Positions 10,749 through 22,700 of a stretch of 64,000 nt of DNA are shown here, piece after piece; position 1 is the stretch's first letter, and each line of letters begins with the position of its first letter. Made by a program: the position numbers and the translations under genes. Origin of the DNA: Craterostigma plantagineum (lineage: Eukaryota; Streptophyta; Magnoliopsida; Lamiales; Linderniaceae). The DNA lies in the NCBI GenBank assembly GCA_027422505.1, contig JAPQWV010000005.1:13273501-13337500 (forward strand), given 5' to 3'. The notes beneath the pieces are model-generated. The model had not been told where the DNA came from and did no database searches. It saw only the letters and a list, made by a program, of their open reading frames with translations.

Positions 10749-12037
10749 CTAGCATGTGGGATTCTTTTGGATCGGCCTAGAAACGGGCACACAAGCACGT
10801 GGCAAATTTGCAGCTAGCATGTGGGTTTCTTTTGGATCGACAGCTTTTCCAGAGGGATCGGCATCCAATTTGCAGCTAGTCGCTATGGGAGTGCTGAGAG
10901 GCTTGCTTTGATCTTGATGAACTTTCTTCAGAATGTGTTTAATGTACTTCATCTGACTTATGAAAATTCCATCGTCGAGCTGCTTGTCTTGAAGTAAAAG
11001 AACTGCATTTCGCCAATGTGACTCATTTCGAACTTGCTCTTCATTAAATCTCCAAATTTCTTGCAGAGGCGGGGATTTGTCTATCCGAAGATGATGTCGT
11101 CGATGTAAACTTGGACGACCATCAGATCTTTGTCTTGCCATTTGATGTAGAGAGTCGTATCGATGGTTCCTCCGATAAATCCAGACTTGACGAGGAATTC
11201 GCTCATGATGTCATACCAAGCACGAGGGGCTTGTTTTAGTCCATAGAGTTCTTTATCCAATCGATAGACGTAATCAGGATGTTCTTGATCAACGAAACCT
11301 TCAGGTTGAGCCACATAGACTTCTTCTTTTAACACGCCGTTGAGAAAGGCGGTTTTGACATCCATTTTGTAGACTTTGAAGTCCATATGTGCCGCATAGG
11401 CCAAGAATAGGCGGATGACTTCAATTCGGGCAACAGGAGCGTACGTTTCGTCGTAGACGATGCCTTCCTGTTGGTTGTATCCCTTTGCAACTAATTTTGC
11501 TTTGTTCCTGATCACTTCTCCATCTTCGTTTTTCTTGTTCTTGAATACCCATTTCGTTCCTATAATTGTTTTCCCATGCGGACGGGGTACTAAAGTCCAT
11601 AGTTGTAGACGTTCGAATTGGTTGATCTCATCTTGCATTGCTATTGTCCAATTCGTGTGATTAAGTGCGTCTGCGACCTTCGTTGGCTCGTTTTGGCTTG
11701 AGAAGCAGCTAAACAGTCCGCTCTGATTTCGTGTCCGTACTCCACGCGAAATATTACCAATGATCTGATCGAATGGATGTGCTCGAGTCCATTTGCGCTC
11801 ATGAGGCAAGGCCGAGCTTGAAGCATTAGCCATTTGAGGAGCGAGATCTTCAGTGATCTCAAGCTGTTCATCGAGTTGAGGTAATTCCATTTCTGTACTT
11901 GGGTTAATCGACTCTGATGATATTCCCTCAACATCCATGGTTGGTGTAGCAGCATTCTGTTGTAATTCTGAATCGGGTGAGGTGGGGACAGTTGAAGTAC
12001 TCGGTACATCGGCTTCGTCAAGGGGAGATGGTTCCAT
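10749..12037 (-). pseudogene. Copia-C reverse transcriptase
   Basis: Best-preserved RT of this family in the window, open over 318 residues at 11,081-12,037. Motifs in order: Pro/Ser-rich spacer, [73 protein letters not shown] and the catalytic VYIDDIIFG. It then shifts to another frame at 10,749-11,141 (ISQMKYIKHIL, PLSTPIATSCKL). Both the first Asp and the DD pair are present. Confidence 0.85.
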
Positions 12038-12473
12038 GCAGGTGTGGTAATGTTGGTGTTTGGCCGATATATGTGCTCAAAGAGCAAGCCAAGTCTTCTA
12101 GAGTGAGTCTCATAGCTTCTTCTAACGTTGAATCTTGAGTTGTTGCCGCTCTTTGTTGGTCTTGTGCCAACACACCAGTGAGCTCGTGTTCTGAACTGTC
12201 GTATTCAGAAGCCATCTGGTGAGGCAGGGGTACTGGACTGATGTGCCTAAAAGCCGTTTCTGCCACTTCTTGGAAAGTGACATTGTAGCTCTCCTTGATT
12301 GTCAGATTGGACTTGATGTATACTCTGTACGCCTTGGAACTTGAAGAATACCCGACGAAAGTGGCTACGAATGCTTTAGGGTCGAACTTAGCACGTTGCT
12401 CTCTATCGTTCGTCGCAAAGCACTTGCACACAAAGACCTTGAATAAGGATATGTTGGGTACTCACTTGTTAAT
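12018..12473 (-). pseudogene. Copia-C integrase C-terminal part
   Basis: Reads KCFATNDREQRAKFDPKAF and FVGYSSSSKAYRVYIKS, then the spacer towards RT (PHQMASEYDSSE). It holds a single copy of the unit that is doubled in Copia-B. Upstream continuity is broken at 12,473/12,474 by solo LTR S1, and the target duplication TTAAT lies at 12,469-12,473. Confidence 0.8.
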
Positions 12474-14423
12474 TGTTGAGAATCCCCGAGGGTCCCTGGA
12501 CCCACGTTCCTAGAACGGCGGAATTTTAAAATTTTACGGGGTTTCCCGCCTATCCAATGATCGCTCGGCTACAAACACGATAACGTATTGACATAAAGAG
12601 ATAAAGGATCAGCCATGATACCTTGTTGAAATCTCTTGACGATGGCTAGCTTCGAATCCTTCGAATCCCCGAGGCGTACTGCCCCTCTCCTACGCCAAAA
12701 GCACACGAACGGAAAGCCTTCTTTGCGCAAGATCATCACGCCGGCACCTTACTAACGTCGCAGCTATTCTTGCATGTGCGGCTAGGCCAAGAACAAACTG
12801 CTTGCTACCCCCGAGAGAGAGAGAGTGCGAGAGAGAAAGTGGTGAGAGGAGAAAACTCTTAGTTTTTTTTTTCTCTTTGGCTTGTATTTCGAAAATTTAG
12901 CTTCCACACACTTTAGGATCTCGAAAATCCTTCTTTATACCTCTTAGGATTAGCCAAAAATAGGTTAAGGTGGGTGGAGAAAAATCCTCAAACCTTCCCT
13001 TTTACCAAGTAATGAATTCAAAATTTAAACTTTATATTTAATTAATTAAAATATCCAATACCTTAATTAATTAAAATATCATATTTAGTATATTTTAAAT
13101 ATATAATATCCAATATAAATATATTTAATAATTTTCGAAATTTATCTAATAAAAATTCGAAACTTATATATATATCCGATATACACTATTTAATTCCAAA
13201 TTAAACAATATTTTATTTCAAAAATATATCGTGAGGTGAAAAGGCCATTTTACCCCTCACTAGTCAAACTTAGTATTTTCGGCCAATCAAGATTTTGGCC
13301 AAGCCCCAAACCCTAATGTCACAATCTAGGACCTAGCCTTGTCTCTCTCTCTGATGACGACGTTGTATCGGTTGCCCTTTTTAAGCCCGACTCTCTTGGT
13401 TTGTCTCAACCGGCCCAGGAGGTATCTAGGAGTTCGGTATTCACCTAACCAGCCCCGTGGAACAAATTCCAAGCTGAGTACGAATTTGATCTAATCATAA
13501 TCCATGAACCGACTATAGATTTTCGTCATACGTATAAACCCTTTACGTTTGTCCCGGTCGAGTGAAAGTCACGCATAGTCAAACTTACAGAACTCGACTC
13601 TATGTCGTTTATGTCGGTGAAAGTTCTGAAACTGCACTTCACTACTATCGTGAGTCAGTTATATGCTCTGACCAGAGACTTGGATAACTTCCCGCACATT
13701 AAACTTGCCATAGGACGTTAACCTCTAATTTAATCGAGACCGTAAATTCCGCTCCGCGGTTCAACCGGCAATCACATCAAAAAGTCAAGACCGCATTTCG
13801 CCGCTGACCCATGCCACCGGCAAGACGGGCCTAGCAAACTAGTGACAAGTCAAGACCTCAAGATCAACCCCAAGTTAACCCTTTCGGTCTAAGGTTCACG
13901 CATACTACTACAATCAATCGATCGATCAAGGATAATCCAAGCGTGTGATCGTTCGATTACGAGTCAGTGTCCAAATACAGTTAATCCCCTGATTCATCTT
14001 GTATTATTATTGTCATGGGCTCCCACTTCCCAAGTGAACGGTTGGCACAACCATATTGGACCCATCGACAAACAAGTCGTACGTGTCATTCCAGTCACCC
14101 TACTGGAGACTTATACTTGTGGACTATTTTAATATTGCAGTATCTCAGCTTACTGGTGCCCCTCTCTGTCCCCACAGAATCAGTAACTGAACTGCCAATA
14201 TTTGAGTTTTATTAATTTGTCTTATCCACCCAGACTGCATGGTGAAATCTTTAGACTAATTATTAATTTGCCTTTTAATTTATTCATCCAATAATTAATT
14301 AATGATGAATAAAGCCATTCCATTAATAGAAGTAATCAAATTACATCACTAAACACTACAAAACTAGCAAATTGCCCGCGTACTCCCAGTCCTCGTACGG
14401 CATCTAGGGCATATTCCTCAACA
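12474..14423 (-). repeat. Solo LTR S1 (Angela/Tork-like Copia), TSD TTAAT
   Basis: 1,950-bp solo LTR inside Copia-C integrase. The minus strand starts TGTTGAGGAATATGCCCTAG and ends GATTCTCAACA, giving TG...CA ends and a terminal inverted repeat. The 5-bp duplication TTAAT is at 12,469-12,473 and 14,424-14,428, and integrase sequence resumes on both sides. The start resembles Copia LTRs of the Angela/Tork group (from memory of that family). A GA-rich run lies at 12,815-12,840. No coding capacity. A solo LTR forms by recombination between the two LTRs of a full element. Confidence 0.9.
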
Positions 14424-14428
14424 TTAAT

Positions 14429-14767
14429 GATCTCGTACGGAGTCTTATCGAAGCGCTTGTGAACGATCGTCCTGTTCTGAGTGAAACAGGCGATATTTTC
14501 TACTTCACCCCAAAGAAAGTGTGAGAGGTCGGAATGAATCAGCATTGTGCGTGCGGCTTCCACTAGAGTTCTGTTTTTTCGTTCAACTACCCCATTCTGT
14601 TGAGGTGTCTTTGCGGCTGAGAATTGCTGACTAATCCCAAGCTTCTGATAGAAATCACTGATAAATTTATTCTTGAACTCAGTTCCATTGTCAGTGCGGA
14701 TGACTTGGATAGTCTGCTGCAGTAGATTCTCCGTTGAGTTCACAAAATTGACGATCAAGTCCCCTGT
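14429..14767 (-). pseudogene. Copia-C integrase catalytic segment
   Basis: Middle of integrase, stranded between solo LTRs S1 and S2. Reads IRTDNGTEFKNKFISDFYQ (second catalytic Asp) and NGVVERKNRTLVEAA (catalytic Glu), ending at DKTPYEIIN by S1. At the upstream end S2 cuts in after the CCTGT target (14,763-14,767). Confidence 0.85.
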
Positions 14768-17130
14768 TGTAACGACCCTACTTCTTAAATACGTATTTTG
14801 GCGGGTTTTACGCAGCGTAAGCAGCGGATAACCTTAATAAAAACTTTTTATTACATAATAATATTCAAGTACTGGGCCGAAGCCCAAAAGTCTAAACCCG
14901 TAAATAAAAAAATTGTTTTACAACACACATATTATTGTATTAGACCGAAGCCCAAATAGTAACAATACGAAACATGAATGAAATACTCCACAGGTCGCGT
15001 TCCATGTACTGCCCCGCACTCAAAAGACCGTGGAGTCACCGCCATCAGCCGCCTCACCTACATACGTAAACCCTGAGCTTTTGCCCAGTAGATGAAAACA
15101 TGCAATGCAAATGCTCTCACACCCCAATCCCGACATAACTCACAAAATACACGCTCGACTCTTTTCTCATATCTCATTTCATCACATCACATCACATCAG
15201 GGCCCGAGGCTTAGGTACTAAAGGCAACACGCGCGCGCAGGGGTCCGTAGCTCGGGAGGCCCCACTACCCACAAGGGAGTAGCTTGGGAGGCGCACTCCC
15301 CACATCTCAATCATATAGTGCGCCTTAGTCCTAACCTCAACTCATATCATTCGACAACCATCACTCGGTCATAAACTACCCCACTCATCAACACTATACA
15401 ATGTCACCGTGACTACGCACGATTCTCTCCCCTCATAACACGTGTATGCAAATGTCATGCAAGTAAAATGCAATACATAAAAATAATCGGGCCCGAGGTA
15501 TCAGCTTGGCCCGATCCGAAAACTATCGTACGCTAAATAATCGGGCCCAAAGCCCGCGTTCCGAATTACTCGGCCCGAAACCTTACTCATCGATCTCTCC
15601 CCGAAATTTCACTAAGAGTTCCCAAAATTTAATCCTTTTCACTTTATTTAACACCCTAATTTCAAAATTGGTCCCTAATTTAATATATTTTAAAATTCTA
15701 TTGTCCAACTTTCAAAATATCACTTAAATTTCTAATTTAAAATTATCTTTCTAAATTTTTTGCATTTAAAACCCCAAAATTTCATAGTTTACTTTTAAGG
15801 ATCTGAAAATTTTCCTAAGTTTCAGATCTGCCCCAAATCTTTAAAAATTTCAGATCTGCCCCGAAAGTTTATATTTATTTAAAAATCTCCCCTGTTGGGA
15901 TTTTACATTCTCAGCTCCCAGATTTAAAACTTTTCAATCTAGTCCCCGAATTTTTGAAAATTACACAAAGGACACCAATTATTTATTCCGAATTTCAAAT
16001 CTTCCCCAAAATCTTTATATTTCTTCAAAAATCTCCCCTATCCGGATTTTTACAACACAGACTCCCTGGATTTTGTAAAATTTCGATTAAGTTCCAAAAT
16101 TTTAAAAATAATTATTTTATACGGCTGTTTTGCGACAGTTTTGGATTTCTCAATGATCACAAGGTAAACGATGTCCGATGGACCTGAAATTTTAACCACA
16201 GATAAAGTCCTCTTAATCTAAAGTCCTCTTTCCCTATTCTCCCCTGTCCGATGGATTTCTCCCCAAGTTTTGATCTATCCTCTTAATCTAAAGTCCTCTT
16301 TCCCTATTCCAAATATTCATAGATCTAAAAATACTCAATCTCGTGCTCCCTAAGATAACCAACGAAAAATTCATGCAAGCAAATTATTATTATCACATAA
16401 ACACGAAGAATTCGATGAATAACATGCAAAACACGTAAAATTCACAAATCCTATATTGTTTACGTATGTAGGTGATCTTCACCTACATTAATTCCGTAGA
16501 GCGCTACGTTACGGGTTGTTTCGTGTGATCCCGACTCTAGAGTTTTCGATCCCGAGCTCCTCCTCGCCCGCTAGCTTCTCCCTCTTCTCCTTCTTTTCTT
16601 CCTCTCTTTTTCTTTCTTTTTCTTTTTTCCTTTCTCTCTTCTTCCTCTCCCTCACGGCTGCTCTCCCTCTTTCCCTTTCTTTTTTTTCTTCCTTTTCTCT
16701 TTTTCCTCTCTCCCTCTCTCACGGCTTCTCTTCTCTTCTCTCTCCCTATTTTCTTAGCCTTATTTATCTTTGTCCTTAGATGTATTAGATCTTGTCTTTA
16801 TGCAATTATGGGGTGGCATTAGGTGTATTTGATTTAATTACTAATTAGGTGGTGAAGTGTAGTGTTTTGTTTATTGTGTCTTGTTTTTATTGCATTAATG
16901 GGGTGGCATTATTGTACTAAAGTTGGATTAAATATATCAAGGTGGTGAGGTGGTGATGAGACCTTAACGTGGCCTCCTATGTTATTATTATTATTATATA
17001 TTTGGGCTTTATTTTATTATTTTCGGCCCATTTAAAAATTTGGGTCAAATTGTGAATTTTTTACCCAATTCATGAAGAAATTGGATCTTGTTCGAAAATA
17101 ATCCCGTATTAAATTTTTACGGGTATTACA
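14768..17130 (-). repeat. Solo LTR S2 (Tekay-like gypsy), TSD CCTGT
   Basis: 2,363-bp solo LTR in the integrase of Copia-C. The minus strand starts TGTAATACCCGTAAAAATTT and ends GGGTCGTTACA; target copies CCTGT lie at 14,763-14,767 and 17,131-17,135. Its 3' half matches S3 (CTACTGGGCAAA, GGCGGCTG(A/G)TGGCGGTG, CTCCACGG), so S2 and S3 are one family. A 180-bp pyrimidine-rich run (16,556-16,735) makes apparent ORFs on both strands that I do not believe. Near 16,120-16,200 it holds a block shared with S4. Confidence 0.9.
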
Positions 17131-17135
17131 CCTGT

Positions 17136-17491
17136 CTCATCTTTAGTTCGGAGGAACTTCGTCCATGTGCAGCGAGAAAATCATCAACTATAACCAGCAC
17201 ATACTTGCGTCCATTGATACTCTGTGTTTGCATTTGTCCACAGAGGTCCATGTGAAGTAGTTCCAGAGGACGTGAAGTAGAGGCAACTGGCTTGACGTGA
17301 TGAGAGGCTCGCTTCATTTTTCCAAGTTGACACGCCGAACATTGATGTTCTTTCTGAAGTGTTATAGTTGGAAGACCGTGAACCAACTTTTTATGTGAGA
17401 ATCGTTGAGCTTTGTTCAGATGAGACATGCGTTGATGCCATAGGCTGTACCTCTGAATTGTAGTCTGAGAAATGAGGCAAATAGCTATCAA
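17136..17491 (-). pseudogene. Copia-C integrase N-terminal segment
   Basis: Zinc-binding and first catalytic part of integrase: SLWHQRMSHLN, HQCSACQLGKMKRASHH, then LLHMDLCGQM with the first catalytic Asp. The usual Gly-Pro after the Cys is Gly-Gln here. It ends where S2 begins and continues at 14,767 after the duplicated CCTGT. Confidence 0.85.
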
Positions 17492-17559
17492 AGGCGCACG
17501 GACGTCAAGTTAATCGTTTATATATTTGATCTTCGAATTCCGTGAAGGAGTTCCTTGTC

Positions 17560-17856
17560 CTAACTGTCCAAAATTCTGCACCGGTCAGCAAGGAAGACCA
17601 CCTGGAATCCTTTATCGCAGAACTGGCCTAGGCTGAACAAGTTATGGAGGACGCCTTCGACGTAAGAGACATCCTTGATGATCATATTCTCCAAAATAAT
17701 ATCTCCAAGTCCTAGAATTGGAGCTGAGTCGTTGCTGCCGAATCTGACTTTTCCATTTAAGCACTCTTGGTAGCTGCTAAGCAGCTCTTGATTTCCCGTC
17801 ATATGTGTGGAGCAACCCAAGTCAAGGTACCAGACATGATGGATCTGCAAAAACAA
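17560..17856 (-). pseudogene. Copia-C protease and pre-integrase region
   Basis: Reads HHVWYLDLGCSTHMTGNQE, the copia protease site with DLG in place of DSG, so the residue next to the catalytic Asp has changed. Then NGKVRFGSND, SYVEGVLHNLFSLGQ and CDKGFQVVF. It matches Copia-B 4,547-4,810. The DSG change would be expected to impair the protease (inference). Confidence 0.8.
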
Positions 17857-17909
17857 ATTTAAAGAGCTTTAGGTACCCACTTATAAATGGGTTCTCTCAG
17901 ATTAGCAGA

Positions 17910-18640
17910 TTAAGTCTTTGGTTCAGATATGGTTACTAAATTATCAGCAATAGGAGTTTTAGCAACCCAAGTCACTTTTGAAGAAGTTGATTTGGGTTTG
18001 GCCTTTGTAGGAGACTTGGCCTTTTTGGCTTTCGTCTTCCTAAGCGGAGATTTAGGAACCCATTTGGGTTGAACCTGACAGGGAAGATGAATTTCAGCAC
18101 GGGCAAATGCTTTGGTAGGCTTGATCGTGGAAAAGATCTTTTCATCTGATAGTCTCCTAAGGTGTTTGGGGGATTGGATCTTCACAGGGTACCTAAGGTG
18201 CGAACATGAATGAATGGCGCCATAATCTTTTTTAATGGCGGGATCTTGTTTCCTACGGGTCATCCTATCGGCATTTTTCTTAGAATTATTATTTAAAACA
18301 TTTCTGAGGTTGAGCCTACTTCGAAATTAGTGCTTCTAAAAATGGTAGGCTTTAGGGAGCATGTAGAAGCGATAATTTAAAGCGAAGAAATGACTCTTTT
18401 ATCTATACGAGTGTTCTTTATTTTACAGAATGAGAATTAGCATTTGAAACATTTAAATTTACGGGCTCCTTCTCTATATTTATTCTAGACACCCACGCCT
18501 TCGACTCCTTATGCTTGGGTGCTTGGGTACTACGCTCCCTGTAGACGTAGGAGAGACAGAATTAGAAATAATATTTTTCAAAATAATTTTCTTAGGTTTT
18601 GGATCTCGGAAAGGCGATTTTCTTTCTTCACGCTTTTCAT
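17910..18640 (-). pseudogene. Copia-C Gag-Pol linker region
   Basis: Lys-rich reading with RKQDPAIKK and YPVKIQSPKHLRRLS, matching the same text in Copia-B (4,135-4,420). Broken by frameshifts. No domain recognised. It ends at a LINE-derived fragment. Confidence 0.5.
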
Positions 18641-18641
18641 A

Positions 18642-18840
18642 ACTATTTGGCATTGTTTTGGCACTTAGCCGGGCTTCCCTGCTGGTACTACACCTGGTGC
18701 CAGAAACCTGTTGTTGGAAGCGGTTCTTCGACACCTACGATGCCTAGTCATGATTGCTCTTTTTCTCTGTTGTATCTTTGGCTTTGGTCTTGTTGGGACC
18801 TTGTAGGTCGTTTGGGTTGCCTGGTCTTTGGTGCCGGCTG
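18642..18840 (+). repeat. LINE 3'-UTR fragment inside Copia-C
   Basis: Within about 200 bp, two words match the 3' UTR of LINE-3 in the same order: GCTGGTACTACACCTGGTGC (LINE-3 near 60,299) and GGTCTTGTTGGGACCT (near 60,401). About 50 bp of linker known from Copia-B is missing here, so this is a replacement or an insertion with deletion. I see no poly(A) and no target duplication. Confidence 0.6.
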
Positions 18841-19830
18841 AGTAAGCTTTGTTATTTTCCATCTCCTCTAGAGCTTTTTTTCTTTTCCGCTTCAAAACTC
18901 TCTCTTTCTTTGTCTACGGAGGCTCGTAATTCCTCTATCTGCTTAACGATATGGGGTATGTAGAGAAGAATTATTTGAATGTACATTTTGAGCTTCCTTA
19001 ATTTCTTTTTGAGGCTCAGGAGGTTTGACTAAATCACAGTCACGCGTCAAGGGTATTTCTCGAGACTTGTAGCTGTCATTTTAATCTTTGTAATCGAGGG
19101 GGATTGCAGCCCTATGTTTGGTTCGTCTCTTAGCTGCTTCTAAAGCGCCTAGTTCATCTGCTTTAGTAAGGTTCATAGGTTACGCCTAAACCTATGTATT
19201 TTATATCACACACTCTTTCTTCTTTAATGTGCACGGGTTAGTGAAACCTTGCCTTGTATGGGATTATAGAATTCTATATCCTTGGGCTGATTTAGGAAAA
19301 TTGTCTGTTCAGTTTGTCCCCTCCTAGTAAGATCTTCTAATTTTTTAATTTTGGCATATAACTTCTTACGTTCTTCGCCTAAGAGAGCATAGTTGTTTTG
19401 CACCGTTAGTTTGGCGGTTTGGCGGCTTTACAGGCATTAGATCTTTAAGTAGTTCACTAACTTTAGTATTGGATTTATCTAGTTGGGCTTCTAAGTTAGT
19501 GACCTTAGCAGTAGCATTTGTTAGTCTACAATTGAGGCTAGCTTTCTCGTTGAGATTCCTAACCAAGCAATTATAGTTATTCTCTAGCATGTCTTCTAGT
19601 TCTTTAACTTTTAAGCTATGATGCTCTATCTGAGGCTTCGTAGTCTCACTAATTTTCAATCTCTTAGTTAGTTCTTCTATTTTAGTACTAGAGCTTCTAA
19701 GTTCTAACTCGAGACGAGCTATTCTCTCCTGAGACCTAGATAGTTTCTTTTCTACTTCCTTTACACTTTTCTGCTCACGTTTCATGTTAGCGTAATTTAA
19801 TTGATACGATTCTAACATGGTCACTTATGT
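18841..19830 (-). pseudogene. Copia-C Gag coiled-coil extension
   Basis: Open over 152 residues at 19,366-19,824: a long charged helix (REQKSVKEVEKKLSRSQER, KVKELEDMLENN, SLNCRLTNATAKVTNLEAQ) matching Copia-B 2,740-3,176. The rest is broken linker. Expected to mediate Gag self-association (inference from heptad pattern). Confidence 0.7.
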
Positions 19831-20825
19831 GGAAGAATCTACCTCCTATAAAGATTTGGATGCTTGGTCATCGTCCATCAGGTTGGAGGTTTCGGCATCC
19901 GAGTCCTTGTCAAGGCGGGCCATGAAGGCTAGATTCTCCTCATCAAAACTAGATGTATCCTCGAGCTAGTGGTCTCAGTTCGGCCATGAGGGCTAGTCCA
20001 GTTTCCTTTTGCTTAGTAAGTTGAAGCTTCTTGGAGTAGTAATTGGCATCTCTCTTTTTAGGAAGACTGCTCTCTCAGGCGTAGTGACCGGGTTTGCCAC
20101 AGTTAAAGCACTTGTTAGTCTCTTTGACTATTGACTTCGAACGTCTCGGGTGCACGTTCCTTATTCTTTGAGCTAGAAGTCCAAAGTCGGTTGGCTGATG
20201 ATGAGGATTTCTTCTTGAAGTACTGCTTGCTCAATCATCTTTCCAATTAGAGCTAATTGCTTTCCCAGCGCTTTGATGTTTGGCTCGACGTCAAAGTCTG
20301 ATTCGTCTTCCGACTTTGAAGGTGTGGGAGGCCTAATGGTCTTTTCTTTACGTGATGTTGAGCTCCGCTTCTTTGAGACTAGGGCAACTGTTTCTTCCAT
20401 CTGTTTTCCCCTCTACTCCTTCTAAATCTCGCTTATATCTTCCTCGTGTTGTGCGAGATTGTCAAACATGGCATGGATGTCTAGCTCCTCAAGATCTTTG
20501 TTCTGTCGGATTTGAGTGGATATCTTCTTTGATCAGAGGGCAGGGATGATAGAAACCGGATGTTGGTTTCCATGTTCGTCTTTGTGATTTCTATCTCCCT
20601 CATCTCATTGAGAAGTGTGAGGTATCTCTGATAGAGATCATGTAGGCTTTCCTCAGGTTTTGCTCTAAACGAGTTGTAAGCAGTATAGAATGTTTGCCTT
20701 CGTGGCCTTGGTGCCTACTTCTATTCTTTGCATCATTCTATGCAATTCATCCCCCATCCCCTTAGCCATTGAGAGGCTGCCTATTTGTCTGTAGATGTCA
20801 TTTGGGATGCCTTGCATTAGTGTAT
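19831..20825 (-). pseudogene. Copia-C gag core and zinc knuckle
   Basis: Minus-strand pieces: MQGIPNDIYRQIGSL and HRMMQRIEVG near 20,680-20,820, EETVALVSKKRSS at 20,360-20,400, and a knuckle CFNCGKPGHYA at about 20,075-20,115 followed by a stop in place of the Arg before Glu. At the position of the shared amber in Copia-B and -G this copy has CAG (near 20,402-20,404). Gag upstream of TLMQGIP is gone. Confidence 0.7.
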
Positions 20826-20970
20826 TCTGTGTCCCGGGCTCTTGTAAGACGATTGGTGGTTTGCCGTGGAAGCGCTTGGTGCAGTAGTTGCAAGGGAAGC
20901 GCTTGGTGCAGATAATCGTCGAAAGGGAGGCCCGTTGGGTGGTCTTGAGTTTGAGGGGAGGATTATTGGG

Positions 20971-21146
20971 TGTCAAACCCAAGTTCCACATCGGATAATT
21001 AGAAAAATTATGAGCGGCTTATAAGCTTGTGCGCTAACTCCCTCTTTCACCAATTGGCTTTAGAGGGGAACCCCACTAGTCCCCTAATTAGATAGTATAA
21101 TATATTAAAATAATCTTAACATAATCTTTAATCCCCAATATCAGTT
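20971..21146 (+). repeat. Small LTR-like fragment
   Basis: Starts TGTCAAACCCAAGTTCCACA, followed by CATCGG, a TATA-like GGCTTATAAGC, and a CACCAATTGGCTTTAGAGGG word. This arrangement is common in short plant Copia/TRIM LTRs (recalled pattern, not searched). The right boundary is uncertain: TTTCATAACACGTTATCAAC follows, which may be the start of the internal region. No target duplication found. Confidence 0.4.
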
Positions 21147-21597
21147 TCATAACACGTTATCAACACGAGCATTCTCTGTCATTGATATCAACCTCCGATG
21201 ATTGTGTTGTACGAGTTTAATCAGGTAGTATAACTTTATGGATACTAATCTTACATTACTTGTTAATAATTTAAAAATATATCATAAACGCATAATTAAA
21301 AAATTTTATAACTAAACGCCATTACTCGAGTATTTCGTGGACTATCAACTGTAAATGACAGGAGGTCCAGCTTAAGATATCTCGTGGTACATGTGAAATT
21401 TTTTTAACGAGTGAACAAATTACAGAATATTTAACTTATGTTATTGATTATAAAATTTTATTAATTTAGTATAACTTTGTATTATCATTTCATTTTATAC
21501 AAAGATAGATCTTCTACTTCGTTGTTCACCATGATAATTACTCCAAATGAGATTATGTTTTTATCAAGACTTTCTTAGAAAGTGATTAGTAATTTGT
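21147..21597. other. AT-rich stretch, no gene seen
   Basis: No ORF, no recognisable motif. It could be internal sequence of the short LTR element to its left, or the flank of LINE-1. Confidence 0.3.
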
Positions 21598-21742
21598 TTT
21601 TTTTTTTGGAGTGATGTCCCATGTATATAAATAGTTGTGAAGTTATGTTCAAAATGAGCAGGAGGCAACTCCGCAACCAACCAGTAACAGGCTACTGGGC
21701 ACAAGAACAAGAACAAAAGAATCAACCAATAATGAATGAACC

Positions 21743-22700
21743 CTAGCCCCTACCAAGCCACAAGCCATAGTCTGCGTATGGCAACGCGCTGCAGATCGTA
21801 CTTCGTGGACGTACCACTAAGAAGCATGATAACCAAGGCAAGAACACACCCCACAAGCCTGTGAGGCGGTGTGATGGTCCCCTCCTTCCAACGCCTATTC
21901 CGTGCCTGCCAGATGTGGTAAACAAGAGAGGCAAGGATATAACGATATGCTGCATGAAGAAGATGCTTCCCTCGCAACGGGCAGCCACCCATCGAATGCC
22001 CGTATTCCAGTCTCGATAAGGCCAGATCCATCGAATCCGACGCCGTAGGAGCCGAAGACATTGCCGTGAGAACAGGCAATCAAAGAAGAGGCTGGGCTGT
22101 CTCATAGTGCAGCTCGTCGCAGAGGACGCATGCCGGAACTCATGCCCCTAGTCAAGAGACGATCCTGCAATCGAAGATATAACATAAACTCATGCCTAGG
22201 AACATTCAACGGCCCTCCAAATAATACCGACCAACAAACAAGAGGCCTCCTGTAGCGCATCGCGTGTCTAGCCAAACTCGCCGTCATAGAGCCATCTGGC
22301 GATCCCGTCCACAGTACGCCATCCTGGTTCCCTCGTACCACGGATGGAAGGAGGCGGCTGATTCAAGATACACATCCGCCCCCTGCCCTGGCTAGTTCCA
22401 CCCCTGCATATCAAGGACCATACTCAGTCATGAATCAAAAGGCAGCCCCATTGCAATAGGACCCCTAGGGAATCTTTAACAGCTGCGTAGTCAATAGCTA
22501 TGGCTCTTTCCACAGCCATATCGAGGAGCCGTCACCAACATGAAAGGTAATCATGGATCTGATCAAGGGTCGCATCTGTAGCTGCTTCTACCAACTCCAT
22601 GAGTCATTCGCTGAGATCGGTAGGTCCCATGGCGATCGCAAATGCGTTTGCGTCCCATAAAGCCATTCAACCCATATTGAGCACGGTTTCCTGGTAAGGA
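21743..22700 (-). pseudogene. LINE-1 ORF2 C-terminal zinc-finger region
   Basis: Pieces of the zf-RVT type region that ends plant L1 ORF2: RHEFMLYLRLQDRLLTRG, FFDCLFSRQCLRLLRRR, YHIWQARNRRWKEG. The segment around 22,105-22,140 carries a deletion relative to LINE-2 (the CILCDELHYET part is shifted). It ends near 21,750. Confidence 0.7.

Larger units (their letters stand above)
8917..20825 (-). mobile_element. Copia-C, degenerate SIRE-like Ty1/copia element
   Basis: Minus-strand relative of Copia-B with the same order from gag (near 20,820) to the 3' tail (8,917). It is interrupted by solo LTRs S1 and S2 in integrase and by a LINE-derived fragment at 18,642-18,840. Taking out the two solo LTRs leaves about 7.6 kb. 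It keeps the RT segment that Copia-B has lost. Protein differences from B are frequent (about 10-15% by eye in gag), so the copies are old relative to each other. Gag upstream of the TLMQGIPND motif is replaced by unrelated DNA at 20,826-20,970. Confidence 0.8.

Noticed and set aside
16516..16779. ORFs on both strands (Ser/Phe-rich; Arg/Glu-rich) in solo LTR S2
   Set aside because: They are translations of a long pyrimidine run; no codon structure.
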